Shown here in pieces: positions 25,537 to 35,112 of a stretch of DNA of 47,444 nucleotides (the first letter of the stretch is position 1; each line of letters begins with the position of its first letter). This DNA is from Liquorilactobacillus ghanensis DSM 18630 (GTDB taxonomy: Bacteria; Bacillota; Bacilli; Lactobacillales; Lactobacillaceae), in contig NZ_AZGB01000018.1 in NCBI RefSeq assembly GCF_001435235.1, positions 335,714 to 383,157 of the forward strand, given 5' to 3'. A program made the position numbers and the translations under genes. A model generated the notes under the pieces. It was given only the letters and a program-made list of their open reading frames with translations, did no database searches and was not told the DNA's origin.

Positions 25537-26552
25537 GTCCACTACAGTTTATCTGGTTTTTATTAATTGGTGTTTTATTTGCGGGATTCTTTTTCTTAGA
25601 AGGTTTCGATTATGGCGTTGGAATGGCCACCAAGGGTCTGGCGCGCAATGATCAAGAAAAAAATCAATTGATCGCAACAATTGGTCCGGTTTGGGATGGG
25701 AATGAAGTCTGGTTGATTACAGCTGGTGGAGCGATGTTTGCTTCTTTCCCATTCTGGTACTCAGCACTTTTTAGTGGTTACTATTTAATTTTGTTTATTA
25801 TTTTAGTTGGGTTGATTATTCGCGGAGTTTCTTTTGAATTTAAGGCTAAGTCTCCAGAAAATAAACAGGGCCTTTGGGGAGCAACTTTGGTTCTTGGCAG
25901 TTTTTTGGTTCCGTTTTTCTTTGGCGTTATGTTTATCAGTATGATCCAAGGAATGCCATTGGATGCTAAAGGAAATATGTCAGCAACCTTTACTGATTAT
26001 ATTAATTTATTTTCAATTGTTGGTGGAGTTGCAGTTGTTTTAATGAGTTATTTGCACGGCTTGAATTACATTGCCTTAAAAACAACTGGTCCGGTTCGCG
26101 AACGGGCGAAAATGCAGGCTAAAAAACTTTACTGGGTTTTGTATGCCGGATTGGTAGTTTTTGCAATTTTATTGTATTTGCAAACTGATTTCTTCAAACT
26201 GCATTTTGCCGCAACTTTGATTTGGGTTGTTTTGATCGTATTGTTAACAGTGGCTGCTCATGTGGCAGTAACAAAAGGAAAAGAAATGGCAGCTTTTTTA
26301 GCTAGTGGTTTGACCTTTATTGCCTTAGTTGGATTATTGTTCAATGGACTATTTCCACGAGTAATGATCAGTTCTTTAAGTTCTAAGTATGATTTGCTGA
26401 TTTCAACAGCTTCTTCAAGCCCATATACACTAAAAGTTATGACAATTGTAGTTTGTGTTTTCTTGCCGTTTGTTTTAGCTTATATTGGTTGGACGTACTA
26501 TATTTTCCACAAACGGATTAGTCATCGTCCTGAATCAGAGACTGGGTATTAA
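25533..26552 (+). CDS. cydB: Cytochrome bd quinol oxidase subunit II
   Basis: 339 residues, eight membrane spans. FFFLEGFDYGVGM, IGPVWDGNEVWLITAGGAMFASFP and LVGLIIRGVSFEF are the conserved segments of CydB, which forms the heterodimer with CydA and helps hold the haem d site. GATAAGGAGG precedes the start and the ATGA overlap couples it to cydA. Intact. Confidence 0.95.
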   Translation: MSPLQFIWFLLIGVLFAGFFFLEGFDYGVGMATKGLARNDQEKNQLIATIGPVWDGNEVWLITAGGAMFASFPFWYSALFSGYYLILFIILVGLIIRGVSFEFKAKSPENKQGLWGATLVLGSFLVPFFFGVMFISMIQGMPLDAKGNMSATFTDYINLFSIVGGVAVVLMSYLHGLNYIALKTTGPVRERAKMQAKKLYWVLYAGLVVFAILLYLQTDFFKLHFAATLIWVVLIVLLTVAAHVAVTKGKEMAAFLASGLTFIALVGLLFNGLFPRVMISSLSSKYDLLISTASSSPYTLKVMTIVVCVFLPFVLAYIGWTYYIFHKRISHRPESETGY

Positions 26553-26554
26553 GT

Positions 26555-28270
26555 ATGATTGATAAAAAACTAATGTCTTTTCCTGGCATTCGGCGTATAT
26601 TAACGATCCTGTTTGGATTGGCATTCGTGCAAGCCGCTTCGATTTTGGGGCAGGCTTGTTTTTTAGCCAAAGCAATTACTGATTTATGGGAAGGCCGACC
26701 GCTAGCAGAACAGTGGAGTTGGATTTTAGCGTTTGTCGGCTGTTATTTATTGCGGCATTTTTGTTTGTTAGTACGTACGAGGATTTTAGATCATTATGCG
26801 CAACAGCAAGCACAACGATTACGCCAAAAATTGCTCGCTAAGGTTTTTGAGCAGGGCCCGCAGATCGTTCAAGATCAGGGGACCGGAAATGTAACTACAA
26901 TGGCTTTAGAAGGTATTGATCAAGTTGAAAACTATTTGCAGTTGATTTTAGCTAAGGTGGCAACGATGACAGTTGTTCCGTGGGTATTGTTAGCCGCAAT
27001 TTGGTTGTTTGATTGGAAATCGGGAGCATTCTTGCTGGTAATTTACCCGTTGATCATTGTTTTTATGATAGTCTTGGGTTATGCAGCTCAAGCTAAAGCT
27101 GATCATCAATATCATACGTATCAACTGCTGTCGAACCATTTTGTTGATTCTTTGCGCGGAATTGACACGCTGCGTTATTTGGGGCTTAGTCGGCGTTATG
27201 CTCGGAGTATTTTTAAAACTAGCGAACGATTTCGCAAAGCAACAATGAGTACGCTGCGGGTTGCCATCTTATCAACATTTGCTTTAGATTTTTTTACAAC
27301 TTTATCGATTGCTGTTGTTGCGGTGATTTTGGGGATCAGATTAATTAATGGGGCAATTTTATTATTCCCAGCACTAACAATTTTAATTTTAAGTCCGGAA
27401 TATTTTTTGCCGATTCGCGATTTTTCAAATGATTACCATGCAACCTTAAATGGGAAAAATGCTTTGACTGCTATCGAACGGATCTTGGCAGTTGAAAAAC
27501 CGCCAGTCAAAGTAGTTGAATTGCCAACATGGCAAGCTGATAGTCACTTAACCATTAAGCAGCTTGACTTTGCCTACTCCAAACAAAAACCGACTTTAAA
27601 GCAGCTGGCTTTGACCGCAACTGGTTTTCAAAAAATTGGAATTATTGGGTTAAGCGGTTCAGGTAAATCAACCTTGATTAATCTATTGGGTGGATTTTTG
27701 AATCCGGATCAAGCGCAAATTAAAATTGCTGATCAGACGGTGGCATCATTTAATCAACCGGCTTGGCAGCGGCAATTAATTTATATTCCGCAAAATCCGT
27801 ATATCTTTCGCGCAACTTTACGCGAAAATATTACTTTTTATCAACCGCAAGCATCAGCAGCGGCAGTTGAAGAAGCAGTCAAGGTTGTTGGTTTAGAACG
27901 CTTGGCAAGTGAATTACCACAAGGACTTGAAACCCAGATCGGTGAGGGCGCCCGTGGCTTGAGTGGTGGGCAAGCGCAGAGAATTGCATTAGCTCGAGCT
28001 TTCTTGGATCAGCAGCGGCGGATTCTATTGTTTGATGAACCGACAGCTCATTTAGATATTGAAACAGAAGTTGAATTAAAAGAGCGAATGCTGCCATTAA
28101 TGGAAAATCATTTGGTATTTTTTGCTACCCACCGATTGCACTGGATGCAAGAAATGGACCAAATTGTCGTCTTGGACCATGGTCAAGTTGTTGAACAGGG
28201 TACTTTAGCTCAATTACAACAAAACCAAGGTGCATTTTCACAATTGAGTCGGTCATTAAGGAGTGTCTGA
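26555..28270 (+). CDS. cydD: Heterodimeric ABC exporter CydD, needed for cytochrome bd
   Basis: 571 residues: a six-span membrane domain followed by an ATPase with Walker A IGLSGSGKST, signature LSGGQAQRIALARAF, and Walker B RRILLFDEPTAHLD. With CydC it exports thiols or binds haem in support of cytochrome bd assembly. It begins 2 nt after cydB and abuts cydC with no gap. The order A-B-D-C is normal for lactobacilli. Confidence 0.9.
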   Translation: MIDKKLMSFPGIRRILTILFGLAFVQAASILGQACFLAKAITDLWEGRPLAEQWSWILAFVGCYLLRHFCLLVRTRILDHYAQQQAQRLRQKLLAKVFEQGPQIVQDQGTGNVTTMALEGIDQVENYLQLILAKVATMTVVPWVLLAAIWLFDWKSGAFLLVIYPLIIVFMIVLGYAAQAKADHQYHTYQLLSNHFVDSLRGIDTLRYLGLSRRYARSIFKTSERFRKATMSTLRVAILSTFALDFFTTLSIAVVAVILGIRLINGAILLFPALTILILSPEYFLPIRDFSNDYHATLNGKNALTAIERILAVEKPPVKVVELPTWQADSHLTIKQLDFAYSKQKPTLKQLALTATGFQKIGIIGLSGSGKSTLINLLGGFLNPDQAQIKIADQTVASFNQPAWQRQLIYIPQNPYIFRATLRENITFYQPQASAAAVEEAVKVVGLERLASELPQGLETQIGEGARGLSGGQAQRIALARAFLDQQRRILLFDEPTAHLDIETEVELKERMLPLMENHLVFFATHRLHWMQEMDQIVVLDHGQVVEQGTLAQLQQNQGAFSQLSRSLRSV

Positions 28271-30025
28271 ATGCAGTTATTTAAGCTTTTTAAACAAGAT
28301 AGTTGGGTTCGTCCCTTTTTAAAAAAATATCGGCGGTCATTAATTTTAGCGTTGATTCTAGGTTTTGCCACCTTTTTTTGTGCTTCAGCGTTGATGTTTA
28401 ATTCGGGCTACTTGATCAGTCGTTCAGCAGCTTTGCCGGAAAATATCCTATTGGTTTATGTTCCGATCGTTTTAACGCGGGCTTTTGGTATTGGCCGACC
28501 GGTTTTTCGTTACTTAGAACGTTTAACCAGTCATAACTGGGTTCTGCGTTTGACCTCGCGGTTACGTTTGAAGTTGTATCAAACGCTGGAACAAGATGCT
28601 GTCTTTTTTAAAAATCAGCATCAAACAGGTGATGTATTAGGATTGCTGTCAGATGATATTGCGCATTTACAAAACTTATATCTGCGAACGGTTTTCCCAA
28701 CTGTTATTGCATGGTTAATATATGTATTTATTATTCTTGCTCTGGGCTGGTTTTCTTGGTGGTTTGGATTAGTGATGCTGCTATTTTTTGGAATTATTAT
28801 TTTTGCTTTTCCATTGTGGTCTTTATTGGCAACTGCCGCCCGGCAAGAGCAACGGAAACAATTGCGGACACAGTTATACACTGAGTTGACTGATAATATT
28901 TTAGGGGTTTCGGATTGGATCTTCAGCCAGCGAACAACTGATTATCTGACGACCCATCAACAGCATGAACAGCGATTAGCTGAAGTTAAATCGCAGTTGC
29001 AGCAATTTGATCGTCGACGAGACTTCATGGTACAAGTTGTTTTCGGAATCATTGCCATCATGTTGCTGGTTTGGAGTAGTTTTCGTTTTCCGGGGAGTCA
29101 TGGTGGGGCTGCCAATTGGATCGCAGCCTTTGTGTTGTCACTCTTTCCTTTAGTTGATGCGTTTGCACCATTAAGCCAAGCAGCTGAAGAAACTAACATC
29201 TACCAAGATTCATTAAAACGGTTAAATCAACTGCCAGCCATTGCGGCCGCAACTGCTGGTGAAACAAACCAGGTTTTGCAGGGACCGTATACTTTAAAAA
29301 TTGAGCGGTTGCATTTTACTTATCCGCAAGCTGCAACTCCTGCGCTTCAGCAGCTGAATCTGACCATTAAACCGGGGGAAAAGCTCGCAATTCTTGGCCG
29401 CAGCGGTTCTGGTAAAACGACATTGGCGCATTTATTGCGAGGTGATCTGAAGCCGACAGGTGGCAGTGTCACGCTTAACGGCCAGCCTACTTGGAAATTA
29501 GCAGATCAAATCAGCCGGTATATCGGTGTGCTGCATCAAGCGCCGTATCTTTTTCATACGACTTTAAGCAATAATTTGCGTTTGGCGGATGAAAATGCAA
29601 CTGATCAGCAGTTATGGGATGTTATTGAACGAGTCGGTCTAAAGGAATTGGTTAGCAGTTTACCCCAGCAATTAGAAACAGAAGTTGATGAGGCTGGTTT
29701 GCGTTTCTCCGGTGGTGAACGTCATCGGTTAGCATTGGCACGAATTTTGTTGCAACAAGTACCAATTGTTATCTTGGATGAACCAACTGTTAGTCTGGAT
29801 CCGATTACTGAACAGGCTTTAATTGAAACCTTTAACCAACAATTGCATGATAAGACTTTAATTTGGATTACCCATCATCTGCAAGGTTTGTCTTTAATGG
29901 ATCAAATTATTTTTATTGAAGACGGTCAATTGCAATTGAGTGGATCACCAGAAAAATTGGCTGCTCATAATCAGCATTATCAGCAGTTATTGGCAGTGGA
30001 TCGCGGAATTTGGCCGCATAAATAA
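28271..30025 (+). CDS. cydC: Heterodimeric ABC exporter CydC, needed for cytochrome bd
   Basis: 584 residues with six membrane spans, then Walker A LGRSGSGKTT, signature FSGGERHRLALARIL, and Walker B PIVILDEPTVSLD. It pairs with CydD. The start directly follows the cydD stop, with AAGGAGTG in front. Intact. Confidence 0.9.
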   Translation: MQLFKLFKQDSWVRPFLKKYRRSLILALILGFATFFCASALMFNSGYLISRSAALPENILLVYVPIVLTRAFGIGRPVFRYLERLTSHNWVLRLTSRLRLKLYQTLEQDAVFFKNQHQTGDVLGLLSDDIAHLQNLYLRTVFPTVIAWLIYVFIILALGWFSWWFGLVMLLFFGIIIFAFPLWSLLATAARQEQRKQLRTQLYTELTDNILGVSDWIFSQRTTDYLTTHQQHEQRLAEVKSQLQQFDRRRDFMVQVVFGIIAIMLLVWSSFRFPGSHGGAANWIAAFVLSLFPLVDAFAPLSQAAEETNIYQDSLKRLNQLPAIAAATAGETNQVLQGPYTLKIERLHFTYPQAATPALQQLNLTIKPGEKLAILGRSGSGKTTLAHLLRGDLKPTGGSVTLNGQPTWKLADQISRYIGVLHQAPYLFHTTLSNNLRLADENATDQQLWDVIERVGLKELVSSLPQQLETEVDEAGLRFSGGERHRLALARILLQQVPIVILDEPTVSLDPITEQALIETFNQQLHDKTLIWITHHLQGLSLMDQIIFIEDGQLQLSGSPEKLAAHNQHYQQLLAVDRGIWPHK

Positions 30026-30033
30026 ATTGAGTT

Positions 30034-30059
30034 AAATTTCAAATATTAGAAATTTTTTA
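30034..30059 (+). terminator. Terminator after cydC
   Basis: AAATTTC (30034-30040) pairs with GAAATTT (30049-30055), followed by TTT and ATT. The stem is AT-rich, so it is moderate. Confidence 0.5.
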
Positions 30060-30113
30060 TTATAAGATTTAGAATATTAGTAGTACCAGAGGAGTGCTTG
30101 CTAAAATTAGCGT

Positions 30114-30142
30114 AATAAAAAAACTCTGATTTCACCAAAGTT
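30114..30142 (-). terminator. Terminator after the polyprenyl diphosphate synthase gene
   Basis: On the minus strand AACTTTG (30136-30142) pairs with CAGAGTT (30122-30128, one G-T pair) and is followed by a run of T. Confidence 0.6.
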
Positions 30143-30162
30143 CTCCTAAATAGTTTTAATAT

Positions 30163-31140
30163 TTAAAAAGTTCGTTGTAATAATTTTTGAGCTAATTGGG
30201 CAATTTTTTGACTAACCGGAGTAACTGGCAGTTGAGCTATTTTAGCAGTAGCTTTTTGTGTATAGTCTTTAGCCAATAGCTTAGCCTGTTCAGTTCCGTG
30301 GTGCTTTTTGACTAAATGAGCAATTTGTCGCACTTCACCTTTGGTAATTTGCTGTTTCTTAGCAAGCAATTCTTTAAACTCGGTCGGAGCTGTCTGGTAA
30401 GCTAACAACAGCGGCAAGGTATAGACACCTTGAGCGACATCCTCAAGTACTGGTTTTTTTAATACGCCGGTACTTGAAGAATAATCAAGGATGTCATCAA
30501 AAATTTGAAATGCCATTCCGATATTTTCACCGATTTCACCGGCTAATTTGGTTGTTGTTGGATCACTGCCACCAAAATAAGCTCCTTCTAGACAAGCAAG
30601 TCGGAATAAAGCCGCTGTTTTTCCACGAATGTTGTCTAAGTAGGCAGCTACTGGCTGTTGCTGAAAGCGAGCGGCCATCTGGCTTAATTCTCCTTGTAGC
30701 AAGCGCTGCATGGTATCAGCATTGATTTTCAGATAATGAGTACCATTCATTGTTTCAATTAATAGCTGAAAAAAGACGGTAAATAACAGATCACCAGCAT
30801 AAACAGCAGTGTCTTTGCCATATTTGGCTTGTAGTGTAATTGTTCCGCGCCGCAAAGGAGAATCATCAATAATATCGTCATGAATTAGTGTTGCCTGATG
30901 AAGAATTTCCAAAGAAGCAGCAATTTTGATTAGTCTGTCAGTTTTAGCAGTAGAATTTTGGGCTAATTGTGAAAAGAGTAAAAATAGGCCTGGCCGCAGC
31001 ATTTTTCCTTGCTGGCGAGCACAGTCATCCAGTAAAGACTGGATTGCAGAATTATCTGAAACCATTAATTTTTTGATTAAAGAGTTGACATCGTTGAGTT
31101 GTTTATCGACCTGCGGGTAACGCTTCCATAAGTCTAACAT
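30163..31140 (-). CDS. Polyprenyl diphosphate synthase (quinone side chain)
   Basis: 325 residues, a trans-isoprenyl synthase. The first aspartate-rich motif is HDDIIDD (D88, D89, D92), the second FQIFDDILDY (D215, D216, D219); GKMLRPGLFLLF is the allylic-substrate segment. It builds a long prenyl chain from farnesyl diphosphate and isopentenyl diphosphate. It is divergent from a MenA/UbiA-type gene, so the chain most likely goes onto menaquinone. It resembles HepT/IspB; no HepS-like partner lies nearby. Confidence 0.88.
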   Translation of the reverse strand: MLDLWKRYPQVDKQLNDVNSLIKKLMVSDNSAIQSLLDDCARQQGKMLRPGLFLLFSQLAQNSTAKTDRLIKIAASLEILHQATLIHDDIIDDSPLRRGTITLQAKYGKDTAVYAGDLLFTVFFQLLIETMNGTHYLKINADTMQRLLQGELSQMAARFQQQPVAAYLDNIRGKTAALFRLACLEGAYFGGSDPTTTKLAGEIGENIGMAFQIFDDILDYSSSTGVLKKPVLEDVAQGVYTLPLLLAYQTAPTEFKELLAKKQQITKGEVRQIAHLVKKHHGTEQAKLLAKDYTQKATAKIAQLPVTPVSQKIAQLAQKLLQRTF

Positions 31141-31182
31141 TGATTAAATCCTTTCCTGTACTTGCAATTGATTTTGTGCAAG

Positions 31183-31202
31183 ATATTACTTCTAAGTAAT
31201 AT
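31183..31202. promoter_or_regulatory. Palindrome between the divergent prenyl-quinone genes
   Basis: ATATTACTT (31183-31191) and AAGTAATAT (31194-31202) are exact reverse complements. TTGCA/TGCAA repeats lie just upstream (31162-31181). The position midway between divergent starts suggests a shared operator; the protein is unknown. Confidence 0.45.
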
Positions 31203-31255
31203 TAAACCACATTTTTCAGTAAAGCGGGAGAAAATAAGAATTGGAGGAACATTGA

Positions 31256-32161
31256 ATGTCGCTGCGTGTTTTTTTAGAGTTGGTTGAAATAAAAGCTAAA
31301 ACAGCAAGTATCCTGCCTTTTGTCCTTGGAGCTTGTTATAGCTGGTATAATTATCGTTCAATTCATCCGGGGTTACTGATATTATTTTTTATCGCTATGT
31401 TCATCTTTAATATGTCGGTTGATATCATGGATAATTATAATGATTATCATCATGCAATTGATACTGATAATTATCAACAAAAAACCAACATAATCGGCCG
31501 TGAACACTTATCGATTCGATTGGTGTTCTGGTTAATGTGCAGCATGATCGCTGTGTCGGCACTTATTGGTTTGGGGATCTCGGTTGTTGTCGGTTGGCCA
31601 TTGCTGCTGATGGGATTTATTTGTTATTTTGTTGGAATCTTTTATTCATCCGGACCTAAGCCTTTATCAAGTTTACCATTAGGAGAATTGTTTTCTGGAC
31701 CGGTAATGGGCTTTATGATCACGTTGATTTGTGTTTATATTAATACTTATCAAATTTTCACGTGGAACTGGATAAGTCTAGGTAAAGTATTATTAATTTC
31801 ATTGCCAGATACTTTGTGGATTTCGAATTTAATGCTGGCTAATAATATTTGTGATTTGGCTGAAGATGAAAGTAATCATCGGTATACTTTAGTTCATTAC
31901 CTTAAAAAAGAACGTGCACTACATTTTTTTGGTATAATGAATGTGGCAGCAATTATTGGTTTGATCGCAGCAGTATTCGTTGGGATTGCTCCATGGACGG
32001 TTTTATTATCTTTATTGGCTTTACCGGTTATTATTAAACAAGTTCGCCTTTTCTGGCAAAAACAAGTCAAAAAGGAAACTTTCAGCTGTGCCATTAAAAT
32101 TCTAGCGATTGGTGCTGCTAGCCAGGCAATTTCATTTTTAATTTACATGCCATTTGTTTAA
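31256..32161 (+). CDS. menA: UbiA/MenA-type prenyltransferase
   Basis: 301 residues with about eight or nine membrane spans. The first aspartate motif is DNYNDYHHAIDT (N62, D63, D69) and the second NNICDLAEDESNHRYTL. MenA joins the polyprenyl chain to 1,4-dihydroxy-2-naphthoate. No other men gene is in the window, so the cell may take up dihydroxynaphthoate or have the rest elsewhere. The ribosome site is TTGGAGGAAC. It is followed 24 nt later by the NADH dehydrogenase gene, forming a respiratory pair. Confidence 0.82.
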   Translation: MSLRVFLELVEIKAKTASILPFVLGACYSWYNYRSIHPGLLILFFIAMFIFNMSVDIMDNYNDYHHAIDTDNYQQKTNIIGREHLSIRLVFWLMCSMIAVSALIGLGISVVVGWPLLLMGFICYFVGIFYSSGPKPLSSLPLGELFSGPVMGFMITLICVYINTYQIFTWNWISLGKVLLISLPDTLWISNLMLANNICDLAEDESNHRYTLVHYLKKERALHFFGIMNVAAIIGLIAAVFVGIAPWTVLLSLLALPVIIKQVRLFWQKQVKKETFSCAIKILAIGAASQAISFLIYMPFV

Positions 32162-32185
32162 AATTTATAGAGGAGATGTTGAAAA

Positions 32186-33394
32186 ATGAAGGAAATCGTA
32201 ATTTTAGGTGCTGGATACGCTGGTCTAAGAGCGTTGCACCGATTACAAGCAGAAAAAGGCGACTTTCATATTACATTGATCGACCGAAATAGTTATCATT
32301 ATGAAGCTACAGATTTGCATGAGGTGGCTGCTGGAACGCAACCGAAAGAAAAAATCATTTATGAAATCAGTGATGTGGTCAATCCAGCGATAACGACCTT
32401 TGTTCAAGCAACAGTTGATAAAATTGATCGAGAACAGCGTGAGGTAACATTAGTAGGTGGGAAGACCCTGCATTATGATTACTTGGTAGTTGCCTTAGGT
32501 TTTCGTTCCGAATCATTTGGAATTCCTGGGGTGGAAGAATATGCTTTGCAAATGGTTGATGTCGAAACAGCTGAAAAAGTTTATCAGCATATTGTTGCAC
32601 AATTGCGTGATTATCAGCAGACTAAGAATCCAGATGATTTAAAGATTGTAGTTTGTGGAGCAGGCTTTACCGGAATCGAATTGTTGGGTGCGTTAGCTGA
32701 CGCACGTCATCATTTGGCAGCAATTGCCGGTGTGCAACCAGAAGAATTGAAATATTACTGTGTTGAGGCGGTAACGCGATTATTGCCAATGTTTAGTGAA
32801 AAATTAGCAGATTATGGTATCTCCTACTTGAAAGACTGGGGCATCAATTTCTTGACGGGTAAACCGATCAAGGAAATCAAACCAGACACCGTAGTTTATC
32901 AGGATGATAAAGAAACGGGTGCGACTAAGGAATTGACAGCTAAAACCATTATTTGGACAACAGGTGTCAGTGGCAGCGAAGTAATGGAAACTTCTAAATT
33001 CAAACAACGTCGCGGTCGGGTTATGGTTGCTCCTGATTTGACTGATCCAGATTATCCAAATGTTTATATTATTGGTGATGTTTCAGCCGTAATGAATGAT
33101 GAAAACCAACGTCCTTATCCGACGACAGCCCAAATTGCTTTAAAAATGGGAAATCATGCAGCTAAAAACCTTTTGGCTCAACTGAATGGTTCTAAGGGTG
33201 AAAAATTCACTTTTCAATCACAAGGTTCAGTGGCTTCGATCGGCAATACGCATGCATTCGGAATGGTTGGCACCAAAGAAATTAAAGGCTACCCAGCATC
33301 TTTTGTTAAAAAAGCAATTATGGACAAAGCATTGTTGGCTACAGGTGGTTTGAAAGAAGTATTTGCTAAAGGTCGATTTGATTTATATCATTAG
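32186..33394 (+). CDS. ndh: Type II NADH:quinone dehydrogenase
   Basis: 402 residues. FAD-binding GAGYAGLRALHRL at the N-terminus, NADH-binding VVCGAGFTGIELLGAL in the middle (about 155-170), and NVYIIGDVSAVMN closing the FAD site. A C-terminal amphipathic region (about 365-402) would attach it to the membrane. It passes electrons from NADH to menaquinone without pumping protons and feeds cytochrome bd. AGAGGAGATG is the ribosome site. Intact. Confidence 0.9.
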   Translation: MKEIVILGAGYAGLRALHRLQAEKGDFHITLIDRNSYHYEATDLHEVAAGTQPKEKIIYEISDVVNPAITTFVQATVDKIDREQREVTLVGGKTLHYDYLVVALGFRSESFGIPGVEEYALQMVDVETAEKVYQHIVAQLRDYQQTKNPDDLKIVVCGAGFTGIELLGALADARHHLAAIAGVQPEELKYYCVEAVTRLLPMFSEKLADYGISYLKDWGINFLTGKPIKEIKPDTVVYQDDKETGATKELTAKTIIWTTGVSGSEVMETSKFKQRRGRVMVAPDLTDPDYPNVYIIGDVSAVMNDENQRPYPTTAQIALKMGNHAAKNLLAQLNGSKGEKFTFQSQGSVASIGNTHAFGMVGTKEIKGYPASFVKKAIMDKALLATGGLKEVFAKGRFDLYH

Positions 33395-33400
33395 GAACAT

Positions 33401-33442
33401 AAAAAAGCTTTGGATGGGACATTCCCCATTCAAAGCTTTTTT
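33401..33442. terminator. Bidirectional terminator
   Basis: AAAAAAGCTTTG-GATGGG (33401-33418) pairs with CCCCATT-CAAAGCTTTTTT (33424-33442). It lies between convergent genes and has A and T runs on both sides. Confidence 0.85.
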
Positions 33443-33466
33443 AAATTGATCTGGTGGAGCAAATAT

Positions 33467-34330
33467 TCACTTATCATAGATGTTAATTAATCCTTGGGTT
33501 CCTTGATTGCCTAAGCCTTTAACATCAACCATAATTTCATATAATCGTTTGGCATTTTCTGTTGCGCGTAAGTCCAATCCCATTTTGTCAGCTTCAGCAA
33601 GAGCGATTCGTAAATCTTTCAAAAAATGACGAGCAAAGAAGCCAGGAGTATAATCATTGCGCAAGATGCGTGGTACATAATTTTCCATGCTCCAATTATC
33701 AGCTCCGCCTCCAGATAAGGCAGCTAAAACTTTTTGTTCATCTAAACCGGCTTTTTGAGTATATAATAACATTTCAGTTAAACCGGTCATTGTTCCGGCA
33801 ATCATAATTTGATTAGCCATTTTAGCATGTTGTCCGGCCCCAGCTGATCCAAAATAAGTTGTTGTTTTGCCAATAATTTTGAAGATCGGTACTAATTGCT
33901 GGTAGATTTTTTCTTCACCGCCAACCATAATAGTTAGACTGGCATTCTTGGCACCAATATCACCACCGGAAACAGGTGCATCGAGTGCGTGAAAATGATG
34001 CTCAGCTGCATATTTGCTGATTTTAACAGCTAATGACGGTTTGCTGGTGGTCATATCAACAACGATCGAATCAGGTTTGAGCTGTTTGAAAATTCCTTTT
34101 TCACCGAAGTAGACAGCTTCAACATCGCTAGGGAAGCCGACCATTGTAAAAACTAATTCACTGACAGCTGCTACTTCAGCTGGAGAGTCATACCAAATGG
34201 CTCCTTGTTTTACTAAGCTGTCGGTTTTGCTTTTGGTTCGATTATAAACCGCTAGCTGGTTACCAGCACTGATTAAATGACTGGCAATGGCAGATCCCAT
34301 GACTCCTGTTCCAATGAATCCAATTTTCAA
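33467..34330 (-). CDS. NAD-dependent beta-hydroxyacid dehydrogenase (HIBADH/GarR type)
   Basis: 287 residues. N-terminal Rossmann motif GFIGTGVMGSAIASHL, substrate motif DAPVSGGDIGAKNASLTIMVGG, and catalytic lysine in GAGQHAKMANQIM. The family includes 3-hydroxyisobutyrate dehydrogenase and 2-hydroxy-3-oxopropionate (tartronate semialdehyde) reductase; sequence alone does not separate them here. It is a single gene with GGAAGGATC upstream. A link to valine catabolism is possible but no partner gene is present. Confidence 0.85.
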   Translation of the reverse strand: MKIGFIGTGVMGSAIASHLISAGNQLAVYNRTKSKTDSLVKQGAIWYDSPAEVAAVSELVFTMVGFPSDVEAVYFGEKGIFKQLKPDSIVVDMTTSKPSLAVKISKYAAEHHFHALDAPVSGGDIGAKNASLTIMVGGEEKIYQQLVPIFKIIGKTTTYFGSAGAGQHAKMANQIMIAGTMTGLTEMLLYTQKAGLDEQKVLAALSGGGADNWSMENYVPRILRNDYTPGFFARHFLKDLRIALAEADKMGLDLRATENAKRLYEIMVDVKGLGNQGTQGLINIYDK

Positions 34331-34438
34331 AGTTGATCCTTCCTTTCCGAATACGTGATTAAATCAACTCATATTTATCATACTAATAGTAACCGGTATT
34401 GTAAAATTTATTGGCTGCCAGCCTAATTGCTGAGATTA

Positions 34439-34522
34439 TTGACAAACTTTTAGGTACATGTTAAACTTAAGTTTCTATTATACGGCGAGGTATCTGCGTG
34501 GAAGGCAGATACCATTTTTTTT
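34439..34522 (+). ncRNA. Possible small RNA: promoter and terminator with no gene
   Basis: TTGACA (34439-34444) is 17 nt from TAAACT (34462-34467), which also has an extended TG (34459-34460). About 15 nt later a perfect stem GGTATCTGC (34489-34497) / GCAGATACC (34505-34513) is followed by a run of eight T. The predicted transcript is about 45-50 nt and holds no reading frame. It lies divergent from the hydroxyacid dehydrogenase gene. A leftover attenuator is the alternative. Confidence 0.4.
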
Positions 34523-35112
34523 GCATTTTTTTAAGCCTAATTAATAATAATAAATTATATAGTGCGTCATAAAATGCACATTTATAAAATTATATATTGT
34601 GATCTATAACGGTAATCAAGCTGATTAAACGAATAGATTTTAATTTAATTCAATAGAAATAAATGAAAATCATCAAATTATTACTGCAGTTTGTTAATCA
34701 AGTTTTTAATAATACGTTGGTTTATTATTTTATAAATATTCAAAAATATAGTAACCAGCTTCTTTATAGTCAGTGATTATTGATTGAGTTTTAGGCGGGA
34801 TAAGATTATAATTTAAAAATGATTTAAAAAAAGTCATAACTTAATTTTGCAAAAAATATAACACGATATATTTTTTGGATGATTTTTAAAAAACTCAGCG
34901 AATTAAGTTGGTGTTCCTAATTAGAGTTAAATTAACAAAATAAGCAACTTTTATCTGATCGTTGTTTAATTTAATGGAAAATATTTAGTTGCAATAGCTA
35001 CATTACTTGTTACCTTGGCTTGATTGTTATTTATAGTGAACATATTTGCTTGGCCTTGTATAAAGCTTTTTCTGCAGGCAGAAATGAGCTTTAAGCTATC
35101 TAGGAGAAAAAA
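34523..35112. other. AT-rich intergenic region before the exopolysaccharide operon
   Basis: No gene is supported in either strand. The operon promoter should be here, but no -35/-10 pair is convincing. The ribosome site AGGAG lies directly before the first gene. Confidence 0.5.
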
